Below, one piece after another: positions 26,718 to 38,204 of a DNA stretch of 64,000 bases. Position numbers and translations under genes: made by a program. The notes below the pieces were generated by a model. The model ran no database searches, had not been told where the DNA came from, and saw only the letters and a program-made list of their open reading frames with translations. Numbering within the stretch: position 1 is the first letter of the stretch; the number at the start of each line of letters is the position of its first letter. The stretch covers positions 930,001 through 994,000 of the forward strand of contig CAWBOT010000005.1 in NCBI GenBank assembly GCA_963790505.1, written 5' to 3'. The stretch comes from Acidisarcina sp963790505. GTDB taxonomy: Bacteria; Acidobacteriota; Terriglobia; Terriglobales; Acidobacteriaceae.

Positions 26718-27716
26718 TTAGAGGTCGGACAAGAATTCGCCCATGATAGGGACATAATTCGGATCTTTTGCCGGCGCAGGTCCCAAGAAGAGCAAGAACT
26801 TCGGGCCCGAGCGGTTCTGGTTTTCATCACGAACGTTGATCGGCGAGGGCCAAACCTTACCACTCTCCACGATGCTTTCAGTTTCGGGGCGCAGTTCCAC
26901 ACCCAAAGTTCGGAGCCTGGGCCCAATCTCGAAGCGGTCGCGAAAGAGCCAGCGGACCGGAAGGATGGAAGTGCGTGAGTCGGCCTCGATCAGGCTTAGG
27001 GCCGGCGGGGCGGGGTTTTCGAGCACCAGCGCGGGCGACTCTGGGTGGCGGATAGCGGTTTCCGCAGCGATGGTCGTACCGAGTCCAGTGCCGTAAAGGA
27101 CGATCGACCCTGGGCTAAGGTGACGGGTGTCGGTCAGGTAGTTCCAGGCTGCGTCGGCGTCCTGGTAGACGCGCTCCTCCGATGGGTGGGTGTCGGCGCT
27201 TTGCCCGAAGCCGCGGTAATCGAAGGCGAAGACGTTGATGCCCAGGGAGTGCAGGGTCTTCAACTGCGCTGTGAGGTCGGAGAGCGAACCTCGGCCGTCG
27301 TGGAGCAGCAGCAGAGTACGGCTAGCCAAGAAACTGCCGGGCTCTGCGGGAATCCACCAGCCCGCGAGCTGCGGCGTTCCGGTGCCGGTAAAGTCGAAGC
27401 GGACATCGTCATATTTAAGGCCGACGGTTGCCGGGGTTGAGGCGATTGTCCGGGAAGGGTGAAAGACCACCTGCCATTGGCCCTGGTAGAAGAGCAGGCA
27501 AAGCGTGAGATAGGCGGAGACGGCGGCCAACGTGACGACGCCCAGCACCGCGTAGAGGAGCCAATGTCCGCTGACCAGCGGCTGGTGCTGGGCGAGCGGG
27601 TCCTTCCATGCGGGCGGTGGAGTGCGGGCCGCAAGACGCTGAGCTTTTCTTTCGGCTGCGGTCGGGACCTTTGCTGAGGATTTATTTCCAGGCTTGCTGG
27701 AGGATTTCGAAGGCAT
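26718..27716 (-). CDS. Membrane-anchored alpha/beta-hydrolase fold protein lacking the nucleophile serine
   Basis: 332 residues. A basic N-terminus (MPSKSSSKPGNKSSAK) and one transmembrane segment (LLYAVLGVVTLAAVSAYLTL) anchor the protein with its hydrolase domain outside. Fold landmarks are LLLLHDGRGSLSD (oxyanion region), NVFAFDYRGFGQS and the nucleophile elbow IVLYGTGLGTTIA. The elbow should read GxSxG; here it is G-T-G-L-G, so the catalytic serine is glycine in this sequence. The C-terminal third lacks a clear Asp/His pair. It may be a non-enzymatic member or a mis-sequenced base. It is translationally coupled to the zinc-finger gene upstream (4 bases apart). Confidence 0.75.
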   Translation of the reverse strand: MPSKSSSKPGNKSSAKVPTAAERKAQRLAARTPPPAWKDPLAQHQPLVSGHWLLYAVLGVVTLAAVSAYLTLCLLFYQGQWQVVFHPSRTIASTPATVGLKYDDVRFDFTGTGTPQLAGWWIPAEPGSFLASRTLLLLHDGRGSLSDLTAQLKTLHSLGINVFAFDYRGFGQSADTHPSEERVYQDADAAWNYLTDTRHLSPGSIVLYGTGLGTTIAAETAIRHPESPALVLENPAPPALSLIEADSRTSILPVRWLFRDRFEIGPRLRTLGVELRPETESIVESGKVWPSPINVRDENQNRSGPKFLLFLGPAPAKDPNYVPIMGEFLSDL

Positions 27717-27720
27717 GAGT

Positions 27721-27900
27721 CTAGCCGAAGGCCAATTCGTCAGAGGATTCCAGAGGCGTCCCGCAAACGCGGCAGATGACGGCCGAGCAGTCTCCGCAAA
27801 CGAGTGGGTCGGAGACGACGCGAGCACAGGTGGCGCACCAAAGCTGGGCGGCGCTCGGTTTGGGCGGATTGACGAGGCTTGGGCTTGTTTCGGGGTGCAT
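27721..27900 (-). CDS. 59-residue zinc-finger protein, coupled to the hydrolase gene
   Basis: A small gene of 60 codons beginning MHPETSPSLVNPPKPSAA. It has three CxxC pairs: C22-C25 (WCATC), C35-C38 (VCGDC) and C43-C46 (ICRVC), enough to chelate one or two zinc ions, as in short B-box or zinc-ribbon proteins. The stop is followed after 4 bases by the ATG of the alpha/beta-hydrolase, on the same strand, which indicates coupled translation. Its function is unknown. The dense cysteine pattern and tight spacing make chance unlikely. Confidence 0.68.
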   Translation of the reverse strand: MHPETSPSLVNPPKPSAAQLWCATCARVVSDPLVCGDCSAVICRVCGTPLESSDELAFG

Positions 27901-28073
27901 CTATCAAAAGCGTAGCAGGTTCGGCTCAAACTCGGCCCTCGCCGAGAAATGGGACCACGACCCATTCGACCGCATGATCGTCGCCCATGCGAAGAGGCGC
28001 TTCACTCCGCCGATGAGCTTCTCGCGAAGCGCTATCCCCGTACCGTCTGGTAAATTCGCAGGTATTCCGAACT

Positions 28074-28997
28074 CTATCCCAGATTCTCGACCTTAATATG
28101 CACGGTCATCGTGTGTTGCTCGCCCGGCAGCAGCGTCACGGCGTTGGCATGGATATTGGCGGCCTCAACGCAGAGAAATTTCGGCCATTCGTCGCCGAGA
28201 TCGGCCATTCCACCGGCGAGTTCCGCCCATGGATTCCACACGACCGTATTATGGGAATTTTGTTTGCCGATGTTGATGCGGCGGTGCAGTGTTAAGTCTG
28301 TCAGGACCAAGTCGCTTTCGGTGTTGAGGTAAGCGTTGTCGACGCGCTGCGCGAAGACGTTGTCGCCATGCTGCACTTTTTCGCGAAGCCCATCGGTATT
28401 GTCGAGGTACGGGACGCCGTCGAGGCTTGCCAGTCGCACTTCGCGAATATTGCCGACGTGGTAGTAGGTGTGCAGGGCCTCCTGAAAGGTAAACGCTGCG
28501 GTGCCTGTGTTGGTGACTGTGAGTTCCATCTGCAGCCGGGAGCTGATGGTGATCTTCTGCAGCGTCTGGAATTCATGCGGCCACCATTTCTGGGTGTCTT
28601 CATCGTTTGCGGTCGACAGGGTGACCGCGATGGCGTTGCCCTCGTGAATGATCGATTCGAGTTCCCAGGGCTTTGTGCGGACGAAACCATGAGAGGGGGC
28701 TTTGGGGTTGTCGGCCTTGGCATTGAACCAAGGGAAGCAGATAGGAACGCCGCCGCGAATGGCTTTGCCATTCTGGAACTGTGCTTTTTCGCTGAGGAAG
28801 AGCACCTCTTCGCTGCCGGCCGGCACCCAGGAGGTGAGATGAGCGCCATGCAGGTAGATCTCCGCGGACGCTGCGGCGCTGGTGATCTTTACCTTGGGTA
28901 AACCGCCGCTTCCGACAACTATCTGGGCGACGCCGGGGATCGCGAAGCGGTCGTTGAGACGCTGCAGGTCGAGTGAGGGAGCGGGCGTGGTGGCCAT
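28074..28997 (-). CDS. yeaD: D-hexose-6-phosphate mutarotase (YeaD family)
   Basis: 307 residues, a single galactose-mutarotase-like beta-sandwich. Family motifs in order: LHGAHLTSWVPAG, VLFLSEKAQFQNGKAIRGG, PICFPWFNA, SHGFVRTKPWEL (catalytic His region), FQEALHTYYHVG (second His) and a late VEAANIH acidic region. YeaD-type enzymes interconvert the alpha and beta anomers of glucose 6-phosphate and related hexose phosphates in the cytosol. The ATG has an aaagga ribosome site. It lies 174 bases upstream of the zinc-finger gene in the same orientation, but a shared promoter is uncertain. Confidence 0.9.
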   Translation of the reverse strand: MATTPAPSLDLQRLNDRFAIPGVAQIVVGSGGLPKVKITSAAASAEIYLHGAHLTSWVPAGSEEVLFLSEKAQFQNGKAIRGGVPICFPWFNAKADNPKAPSHGFVRTKPWELESIIHEGNAIAVTLSTANDEDTQKWWPHEFQTLQKITISSRLQMELTVTNTGTAAFTFQEALHTYYHVGNIREVRLASLDGVPYLDNTDGLREKVQHGDNVFAQRVDNAYLNTESDLVLTDLTLHRRINIGKQNSHNTVVWNPWAELAGGMADLGDEWPKFLCVEAANIHANAVTLLPGEQHTMTVHIKVENLG

Positions 28998-29152
28998 AGC
29001 AGGATCCTTTCGCCGGAAATGCGTGGCGCGGTGAAGAATCGATTATCGCCCAGTTCCGACGCGATGGCGAGGAGGCCCTCACAATCGGTGTGGCCTCGAA
29101 GAAGCCGTCTGCCGATTCGGCGGCCACGCGTCCAAGACCTGATCCGGCGCGG

Positions 29153-29833
29153 CTACCAGCCGAAGAAGGCGATGGCGATGGCCAGGGTATCAACGAGGCC
29201 ATGGGCCAGCGAACTTACCCAGAGGCGTTTGGATAAGATATAGGCTGTTCCGACGATGAGGCCTGATCCGGCGCTGTCGAGAACTCCGGCGGGACCCTTG
29301 TAGTAGTGTCCGAAGCCAAAGGTGGCGGAGGCGATGATTAGCGCCGATGCGGCTCCCCACGCGGACGAACCGAGTGCTTCTAAGGCCCGACGCAACAGAT
29401 ATCCTCGATAGCCTATTTCTTCTCCGAAGGCGGCGAAGACCCAGACAAAGAGTGTCATCAGCAGCGCGCGGCGCCAGTCATGGGCGCTGGTGATGACCGA
29501 TGAGACTTTTTCGGGAGCGGGCCAGAAATGGTGTCCAATGGCTTCGAGAGTGAGGTCCTTTAATGCGAAAATGCCGACGCAGACGGCTGCCGCAGTGACC
29601 GTGAGAAGCCATGATTTGGGGCGCCGGTAAAGGAACGTACCCCATTTGCCTTCGCGGATGCGAAATGAGGCGATGGCGAGGACAAAGAGGATGGGGACTT
29701 CATTGGGGATCCAGTGGTAAACGTTGTGTGCGACCACGATGAAGATCGCGAGGCAGGCCTCGAGAGCGGAGATTAGCCTGTCTCGCAGCGAGAGGTCACG
29801 GTCTTCGCGCTCTAGCGTGGTGGCACGGGCCAT
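29153..29833 (-). CDS. CPBP-family intramembrane glutamic protease
   Basis: 226 residues with about six to seven transmembrane helices. The family signature is complete: FGEEIGYRGYLLRR (EExxxR, metal-independent glutamic protease motif), FGFGHYY (conserved FxxxH) and a late VSSLAHGLVDTLA (HxxxD/N). Relatives include CAAX prenyl endopeptidase Rce1 and bacteriocin-immunity proteins. The substrate is unknown. The start is preceded by ggag ten bases upstream. It stands between the mutarotase and the VOC gene on the same strand, with modest gaps. Confidence 0.9.
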   Translation of the reverse strand: MARATTLEREDRDLSLRDRLISALEACLAIFIVVAHNVYHWIPNEVPILFVLAIASFRIREGKWGTFLYRRPKSWLLTVTAAAVCVGIFALKDLTLEAIGHHFWPAPEKVSSVITSAHDWRRALLMTLFVWVFAAFGEEIGYRGYLLRRALEALGSSAWGAASALIIASATFGFGHYYKGPAGVLDSAGSGLIVGTAYILSKRLWVSSLAHGLVDTLAIAIAFFGW

Positions 29834-29954
29834 AAGTGGATAACTCCATCAAGACAGACGGAATTCCTTACGCTAGGGACGAACTATTGGTTCCAGGGAT
29901 ATATCAGCTTTCCGAGAACGCGTGTTCTCGGCCTTGGGGCGTGGATTCGCCGGA

Positions 29955-30362
29955 CTAAATATCGACAGCGGTGCCGCCCCAGCTTGCGGGGTCGACGTCG
30001 GCCAGAGTTTCGGTAAAGTCCCAGCGGTGGCCGTAGAAGTCCTCGGCGTTATACTGGCGTTCGCCATACGCATGATCGACGGGCTCGTTCAGTATCCGGG
30101 CGCCGGCCTGTCTTGCTCGCTCGCAGTGGGCGAGAGCGTCTTCGATCCGGACTTGCACATGGGCCGAATCGTTGGGCGTAACGTTGCCCTCGGCGACCGT
30201 GAAGCAGCCCTCGCCAGCGCGCATCTGGATGCGATGGTTGGCGATGCGCAGGCGGAGGGTGAAGCCGAAGGCTCTCTCAAGCCACGCGGCTGCTTCGGCA
30301 GGGTCCGGGTAGCGAATGACAGGAATGACCGGGCAAGGGGGCACGGAGCGGTTGGGGCGCAT
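29955..30362 (-). CDS. VOC-family (glyoxalase-like) protein
   Basis: 135 residues with two beta-alpha-beta-beta-beta modules. The N-terminal module has VIRYPDPAEAAAWLERAFGF and the second has VRIEDALAHCERARQAGARI, ending YNAEDFYGHRWDF, where the conserved D/E and H contribute metal ligands in active members. It resembles the bleomycin-resistance/PhnB-like branch; the reaction is unknown. The start is 5 bases after the secA stop, so it is probably cotranscribed with secA. An upstream in-frame ATG would overlap secA and looks spurious. Confidence 0.85.
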   Translation of the reverse strand: MRPNRSVPPCPVIPVIRYPDPAEAAAWLERAFGFTLRLRIANHRIQMRAGEGCFTVAEGNVTPNDSAHVQVRIEDALAHCERARQAGARILNEPVDHAYGERQYNAEDFYGHRWDFTETLADVDPASWGGTAVDI

Positions 30363-30367
30363 GGCGG

Positions 30368-33373
<3,006 letters not shown>

Positions 33374-33734
33374 GTGATACTTCCTTGGGCCGTGCCTGAG
33401 GCGGGGATGTGCTCGTAGCTCTAGGCGTCCGGCAAAGCTTTACTTTTCTAGTTTATTCGACTCTGGGCGGGAATGGAGGTTGGTGGGGTGTCGCGGCGGA
33501 GAATTACGAGGATTTAACGGTCGCTTTGTAAATTTTTGAGCGGCGCATTGTGTTGGCGCAGAGTCCCGGTAAAACTGTCGAATTTCCGATGCATTTCGGA
33601 GCGCAGGGTTATGAGTTCGGTCTGCATCTGGTCGAGACGACAGACCAGGCGGGTTTCCAAGCGCGTTAATGCCTGATTATGGAAAGGAGTTCCAGCCAGA
33701 ATTGCTATCAACGGCGATCGCGCATTTTTGAACT
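33374..33734. other. Gap between ribF and secA with a possible small gene remnant
   Basis: 361 bases. On the minus strand a frame ending at 33514 encodes a coiled-coil-like stretch (RLDQMQTELITLRSEMHRKF, then FDSFTGTLRQHNAP). It resembles the tail of small acidobacterial hypothetical proteins, but its upstream part only mirrors the end of ribF in another frame, so no reliable start exists. I do not call it as a gene. The secA promoter should lie near 33380-33450. Confidence 0.35.
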
Positions 33735-34758
33735 TCAGGTATAGAAGAGTTCGTAGCCGACCGACGGAGTCAATTTCCAGATTGGGCGGATCGAGTTGCA
33801 TTTCTGGAGCAGCTTGGCAAGGTGCAGATAGCGCTTGGCTTTTATCACATCCTGCATAATCTGCGCTTTCAGTTCCTCCGGTGAGGGAAATTTGCGTTCT
33901 TTGCGGAGGCGGTGAAGGAATGTGAGTTCGAGCGGAGTTTCGGGGCCTAGCGTGAGGGGATCAGCGACCGGATTGTAGTCGAGCAGATAGGTTTCGACGG
34001 CGTAGGAGTCTTCGCCGAAAGTAGGCCGATTGCCGGCGTTGGTGACGGCGTCGAAGATCTGATCGGCGACCTTCATTCGCGTGACGTAAACTCCGTCGGC
34101 GGGGAGCAGTTCCTCATATGGCGCAAGGTTGATCGTCGGGACGGTGAGTCTGGAGCCGATGCCGCGACCGGGCGCCGGAATAGAGCGGATGCTGAAGGGG
34201 CGGCCGAGCAGAGCAGCGGGCGGCTCTCATTTCGCCGGCATGGATCAGTTCTCGGATTTTGCTGCTGCTGACCGTGGTGCCGTGGATGAAGCGAGGAGTA
34301 AATATCTGAACGCGGAAGCCCAGGTCGTGCCCGATCCGGACCAGATCGTCGGCATGACAGAGGGCGCGGTGGCCGAAGCGAAAATTATCGCCCTCGTGGA
34401 CTTCGACGGCATGAAGTCCGTCGCGCAGGACCGCCGTGACGAAGTCGGGGCCGGACATCTGACACAGCTCTTCAGTAAAGGGAAGCACGAGCACCGCGTC
34501 GATCCCCGAGGAGCGGAGCAGGTCGAGGCGCTCGGGCATTGGGGTGATCAGTTTCGGTGCGCCCTGCGGGCGAAGCACCCTCGATGGGTGCGGATGGAAG
34601 GTTACGGCTACGGATTTCGCGCCGAGTTCGCGGGCGCTGCGCTGAATCTCCGCCAGCAGCCACTGATGCCCGCAGTGGATGCCGTCGAAGTTGCCAATGC
34701 TTACGACGGTAGGGCCGAAGTCTCTGGGTATCTCGTGAAGGGAGCGAAAGATTTCCAT
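33735..34758 (-). CDS. ribF: Bifunctional riboflavin kinase/FAD synthetase, one frameshift
   Basis: The N-terminal adenylyltransferase domain has VVSIGNFDGIHCGHQWLL (the xHxGH-like nucleotide site), VAVTFHPHPSRVL and FIHGTTVSSSKIREL (SSTxIR-like). After an extra base near 34207 the frame changes and the riboflavin-kinase domain continues: PAPGRGIGSRLTVPTINLAP (the PTxN metal/ATP motif), GVYVTRM and the GNRPTF and VETYLLDY motifs. Together about 340 residues, full length. It makes FMN then FAD from riboflavin and ATP. It begins 3 bases after the metallohydrolase stop. One indel in an otherwise conserved essential gene suggests a sequence error. Confidence 0.88.
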
Positions 34759-34761
34759 GCT

Positions 34762-35550
34762 TCAGATCTCAATTGGGATAGTCAGGCCGTCATAGGCCAG
34801 GCGAATGTGTGGCGGGAGCTTCCCTTCGACTTCCGCGTGGAAAATCTCATGCGACATGTGGGTCAACCACGCGCGGCGAGATCCAATCTTGTTGATCCAG
34901 GCGATCGCTTCTTCGACGTTCGCGTGGCTGGGATGAGGCCGCTCGCGGAGAGCGTCGATGATGACTACGTCGAGGCCTTCGAGCAGCGGAAGACTGGAAT
35001 CGGGGATGGCGTTCATGTCGGTCAGATATGCGGCATTGCCGAAGCGGTAGCCTCCGGTCTCAATCGCACCGTGCAAAAGGGGAACGCGCTGGAACTTCGC
35101 TCCAAAGATCTCGACTGAATCCTGGCCGTTTATCCGGTTCAACTGCACGCGCGCGCGGAGTTTGTATTGCGAGTCTTCAGAGAAGGTGTAGGAGAAGATG
35201 CTTTCCAGCACTTCAGCAGTGGAGTCGTCGGCGTAGAGAGGGATTTTCTCGGTGCTCTTGAAGCTGAGCGGGCGCAGATCATCCATGCCCAGTATGTGGT
35301 CGGCATGAGGGTGGGTGTAGAGAACTGCATCGACATTTGCGATATTGCTGTTGAGTGCCTGGGCGCGGAAATCGGGGCCGGTGTCGATGACGACGTGGTG
35401 GGCATTGGAGGGTGCGGGCCAAACGACTGCGGCCGAGGGGCGCAGGCGGCGGTCCCGCGGGTCGGCCGAGGTGCAGACCCGGCAATCGCAGCCCAGGGTC
35501 GGGACGCCCATGGAAGTGCCACTGCCGAGGATGATTAGGGAAGCTTGCAT
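34762..35550 (-). CDS. PhnP-like metallo-beta-lactamase-fold phosphodiesterase
   Basis: 262 residues. It opens ILGSGTSMGVPTLGCDCRVC, with the cysteine-containing insertion typical of PhnP relatives, followed by VVIDTGPDFRAQAL, the metal motif THPHADHILGMDDLRPL (HxHxDH), the AYLTDMNAIPD aspartate and LTHMSHE. PhnP hydrolyses cyclic phosphodiesters; related proteins include the LipB-associated and tRNase Z-like hydrolases, so the substrate is unproved. It heads an apparent operon with ribF and perhaps secA, and is divergent from the zinc-ribbon gene. Confidence 0.87.
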   Translation of the reverse strand: MQASLIILGSGTSMGVPTLGCDCRVCTSADPRDRRLRPSAAVVWPAPSNAHHVVIDTGPDFRAQALNSNIANVDAVLYTHPHADHILGMDDLRPLSFKSTEKIPLYADDSTAEVLESIFSYTFSEDSQYKLRARVQLNRINGQDSVEIFGAKFQRVPLLHGAIETGGYRFGNAAYLTDMNAIPDSSLPLLEGLDVVIIDALRERPHPSHANVEEAIAWINKIGSRRAWLTHMSHEIFHAEVEGKLPPHIRLAYDGLTIPIEI

Positions 35551-35608
35551 TTGCGAAGGGAATTTCTGTGAAGCTGCGTTTAGACTAGCAGGGACAGGAG
35601 CCGGGAAA

Positions 35609-35794
35609 GTGGAGCGATACTTGTACTATTGTCCGTCGTGTAAATTGAGGTTTCAAAACCAGAATTTCGGTTATGGCTATCCTAAGCTGAATTCCGAAGG
35701 GACGGCGCTTTGCCCATACTGCAACGGCACGATGGAGCAGTCGTTAAGCGAAACGTTCCCTGCAGAGTGGGTCGAGGAAAGGCCCTCGCTATAA
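35609..35794 (+). CDS. Small zinc-ribbon protein
   Basis: 61 residues starting from a GTG that follows an aggag ribosome site by 7 bases (VERYLYYCPSCKLRF). Two CxxC pairs (YCPSCK near residues 8-11 and LCPYCN near 35-38) are separated by an aromatic-rich loop (FGYGYPKLNSEG), a rubredoxin-like zinc-knuckle pattern. The tail is acidic. Function is unknown. A longer frame start exists at 35345 but overlaps the divergent metallohydrolase, so the GTG is preferred. A small GNRA-capped hairpin (GGGAC-GAAA-GTCCC, 35796-35809) follows directly after the stop. Confidence 0.65.
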   Translation: MERYLYYCPSCKLRFQNQNFGYGYPKLNSEGTALCPYCNGTMEQSLSETFPAEWVEERPSL

Positions 35795-35856
35795 CGGGAC
35801 GAAAGTCCCCAACTCTGGAGCGTCCTAGTAACATGCCGGGCTGCGGCAGTCGAGAT

Positions 35857-38007
35857 CTATTGCTTGCTGCTGCTGTTTGTGCCGCTCGAAGCATCCTCTT
35901 TGGCCAGCTTCACATAGGCATTTTCGAGCTTCTTGTGGACCTTTCCGATATCCAGTGGATCGGCATCGGCGGCCACGGACTGGTCGAACTCTGACACTGA
36001 CTGGTCCCACTGTGCGACTGCCAGTTTGAGCCTGCCGGTCTTCTCGTATAAATCCCCGAGATGGTCGTGGACGGTGGGATCAGAGTTGTTGTGCTCGATG
36101 GCGCGACGCAGGTTGTCCTCGGCCAGCTGGTATTGGCCAAGCTTGAAGTAGGCCCATCCGAGGGAGTCAAGATACGCGTAGTTCTGGGGTTCTTCCTTGA
36201 CGGCCTTCTGGATCATCGCCAACGCCTCGTCCAGCTTTACGCCGCGGTCGGCTTGCATGTAACCCAGATAGTTGAGCGTCATACTGTTGTCCGGATCGAT
36301 AGCCAGGACTTTGCGGAATTGGACCTCTGCTTCGTCGTAATGTTTCTGACGTTCGGCGAGCGCGCCGCGCAGAAAATAAATATAGACCTTGTCGTCCTGT
36401 TTGGTTGAGAGAGGCTCGGCCTGATCGAGTTCGAGGCTGGCCTCGTTCCAGCGATGCAGCCTGGTGTACATGTTGGCGAGCGCCAGGCGGATCGGACGGT
36501 CTTCCGGTGAAGGAGGGTTGGCCAGGAGCGACTTGGCAAGAGCGAGACCCTCATCTGGCTTGCCCGTGTCAGCGAGCTGGCCGGCAAGCATGAGTGTAAT
36601 GTCGTGGTCTTTCGGCAGTTTGGCCGCGGCTTCGCGCGCGATTTCCGTGGCTTTGGCATACTGCTTGGCCTCGCGATAGGAGTCGACCTCACCCTGGTAC
36701 CCCTGAACGGTGTATTCCCCTCCGAGTTCGAGCATCTTGTGATAAGTGTCCGCAGCCTGCAATGGCTTGTTCTGATCGCGGTAAAGGACGGCGAGACGAT
36801 CCAGGAAGAACGCGCGCTGATTCTTTTCCGCGTCGGAGTATTGACCCGTAGAATGCTCCGACTGATCGACAAGCTTTTGCAGAATCTGGAGGGCATCGTC
36901 GTGTTTGCCCAGGGCTTCGTCGGCGAGCGCTTCATTGAAGCTGATTTCGGTGAGCTGCAGCGGTTCTTGCGAGAGCGACCTCGCTTTTTTCAGCGAGGCC
37001 AGCGATTCCTCAAAATTTCCCTGTCGGCGCTGAATCTCGGCGATTCTCAGGTAAGAATTGGCGTCCTGCGGGTCGGCGGCGGCGATGGTTTGATACGTGG
37101 TAAGCGCCTCCGCGAGGTCGTTGTTATTGAGAAGCGCCTGAGCGAGGGAGCGCTCGGCGTCGACATTGGAAGGATCGAGGTCAGCGGCGCGGCGGTAGGC
37201 TTCGATCGCCTTCTTGGTGTCCTTGAGCTGCTCGTAAGCGCCACCGAGGGCGAACTCGGTTCGCGGCGTCTGATCGTCCTCGGGAATGGCGCTGAGGACT
37301 TCGATGGCGCGGTGGGTGTCGCCTTGCTCGCTGTAAAGACGGGCGAGGTTCAGAACCACCTCTTCAGAGCCAGGATCGATTTGCTGCGCAGCCTTGAACT
37401 GCTCTTCAGCTTTGGCGCTTTCGTGGTTGACGGAATAGAGCTGACCAAGCAGCAGACGATCTTCGATACTGTTGGGCTCGATGGCCACGATCTTGGTGTA
37501 TTCGGCAATGGCCAGCGCTAGTACCTGGCCGGAGGGTCCACCCGCCTGGCCGTCGCCAAGTGATCGCAAGTAGATGCGCCCCAGAAGTTTGTGCGCGTCG
37601 AGGTTGTTGGGATCTTTCTTCAGCAGGTCCTGGGCGGCGACGATCGCGTCTTTGATCTTCCCGGTTTTGAAGTAGAGTTCGGCGAGGCCGTTGTTAAGGA
37701 ACTGCGAGGTCGGATCCGCGTTGAGGGCCAGTTTGTACTCTTCGACGGCGCGCGTGGCGTACTCACTCCGGCCATAGTTGGTGGCCATCTCCTCATAGCT
37801 GTGCGCCAGAGCATAGTGGTAATAGGCGGCTGCGCGGTCGGGAGTCTGCGAACTGGTTGCGGCAGGCGGAGCAGCGGACTGCGCAGACGCTGGAGTAGCG
37901 GCGAGTGCTGCCAGAAAGACCGGAAGCGCGACGAGGCGGAAGGAAATACCACGGAGATCTATCGCTGGAATTGTCATGAGTTCTGTCCGTCGAGCTTTAT
38001 CAATCAT
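35857..38007 (-). CDS. Secreted tetratricopeptide-repeat protein
   Basis: 716 residues. An N-terminal signal (FRLVALPVFLAALAATPASAQS) is followed by an Ala/Pro-rich linker and then about fifteen TPR units along the chain, for example ATRAVEEYKLALNADPTSQF, AIAEYTKIVAIEPNSIED, AIEAYRRAADLDPSNVD, EVQFRKVLAIDPDNSMTL and ALAMIQKAVKEEPQNYAYLD. TPR superhelices bind protein partners; in the periplasm they often assist envelope assembly. An ATG 10 codons downstream (37977) would also give a good signal peptide; neither start has a clear ribosome site. It is convergent with the zinc-ribbon gene and lies downstream of purH on the same strand. Confidence 0.85.
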   Translation of the reverse strand: MIDKARRTELMTIPAIDLRGISFRLVALPVFLAALAATPASAQSAAPPAATSSQTPDRAAAYYHYALAHSYEEMATNYGRSEYATRAVEEYKLALNADPTSQFLNNGLAELYFKTGKIKDAIVAAQDLLKKDPNNLDAHKLLGRIYLRSLGDGQAGGPSGQVLALAIAEYTKIVAIEPNSIEDRLLLGQLYSVNHESAKAEEQFKAAQQIDPGSEEVVLNLARLYSEQGDTHRAIEVLSAIPEDDQTPRTEFALGGAYEQLKDTKKAIEAYRRAADLDPSNVDAERSLAQALLNNNDLAEALTTYQTIAAADPQDANSYLRIAEIQRRQGNFEESLASLKKARSLSQEPLQLTEISFNEALADEALGKHDDALQILQKLVDQSEHSTGQYSDAEKNQRAFFLDRLAVLYRDQNKPLQAADTYHKMLELGGEYTVQGYQGEVDSYREAKQYAKATEIAREAAAKLPKDHDITLMLAGQLADTGKPDEGLALAKSLLANPPSPEDRPIRLALANMYTRLHRWNEASLELDQAEPLSTKQDDKVYIYFLRGALAERQKHYDEAEVQFRKVLAIDPDNSMTLNYLGYMQADRGVKLDEALAMIQKAVKEEPQNYAYLDSLGWAYFKLGQYQLAEDNLRRAIEHNNSDPTVHDHLGDLYEKTGRLKLAVAQWDQSVSEFDQSVAADADPLDIGKVHKKLENAYVKLAKEDASSGTNSSSKQ

Positions 38008-38204
38008 GTGTCTGCGTTTCTGGCCGGAAGTCTGCCCGCGGGATGGGGCGGGGGATAAAGTCGACGCATCGCTGGGTGCTGAGAGTGATCTTCTATAAAT
38101 GCTCGCCCCCTGGGGTAGATCAGGACTCTTCCCTAATCAGACGATTGTAACTTGATTCAGGCTTCATTTTCGCCCGCTGCTGCTTTCATGAGCTGTGAAA
38201 TGGA

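Noticed and set aside
33514..33801. 95-residue minus-strand frame between ribF and secA
   Set aside because: Its first half mirrors the end of ribF in another frame; only the coiled-coil-like second half looks protein-like and no start can be assigned.
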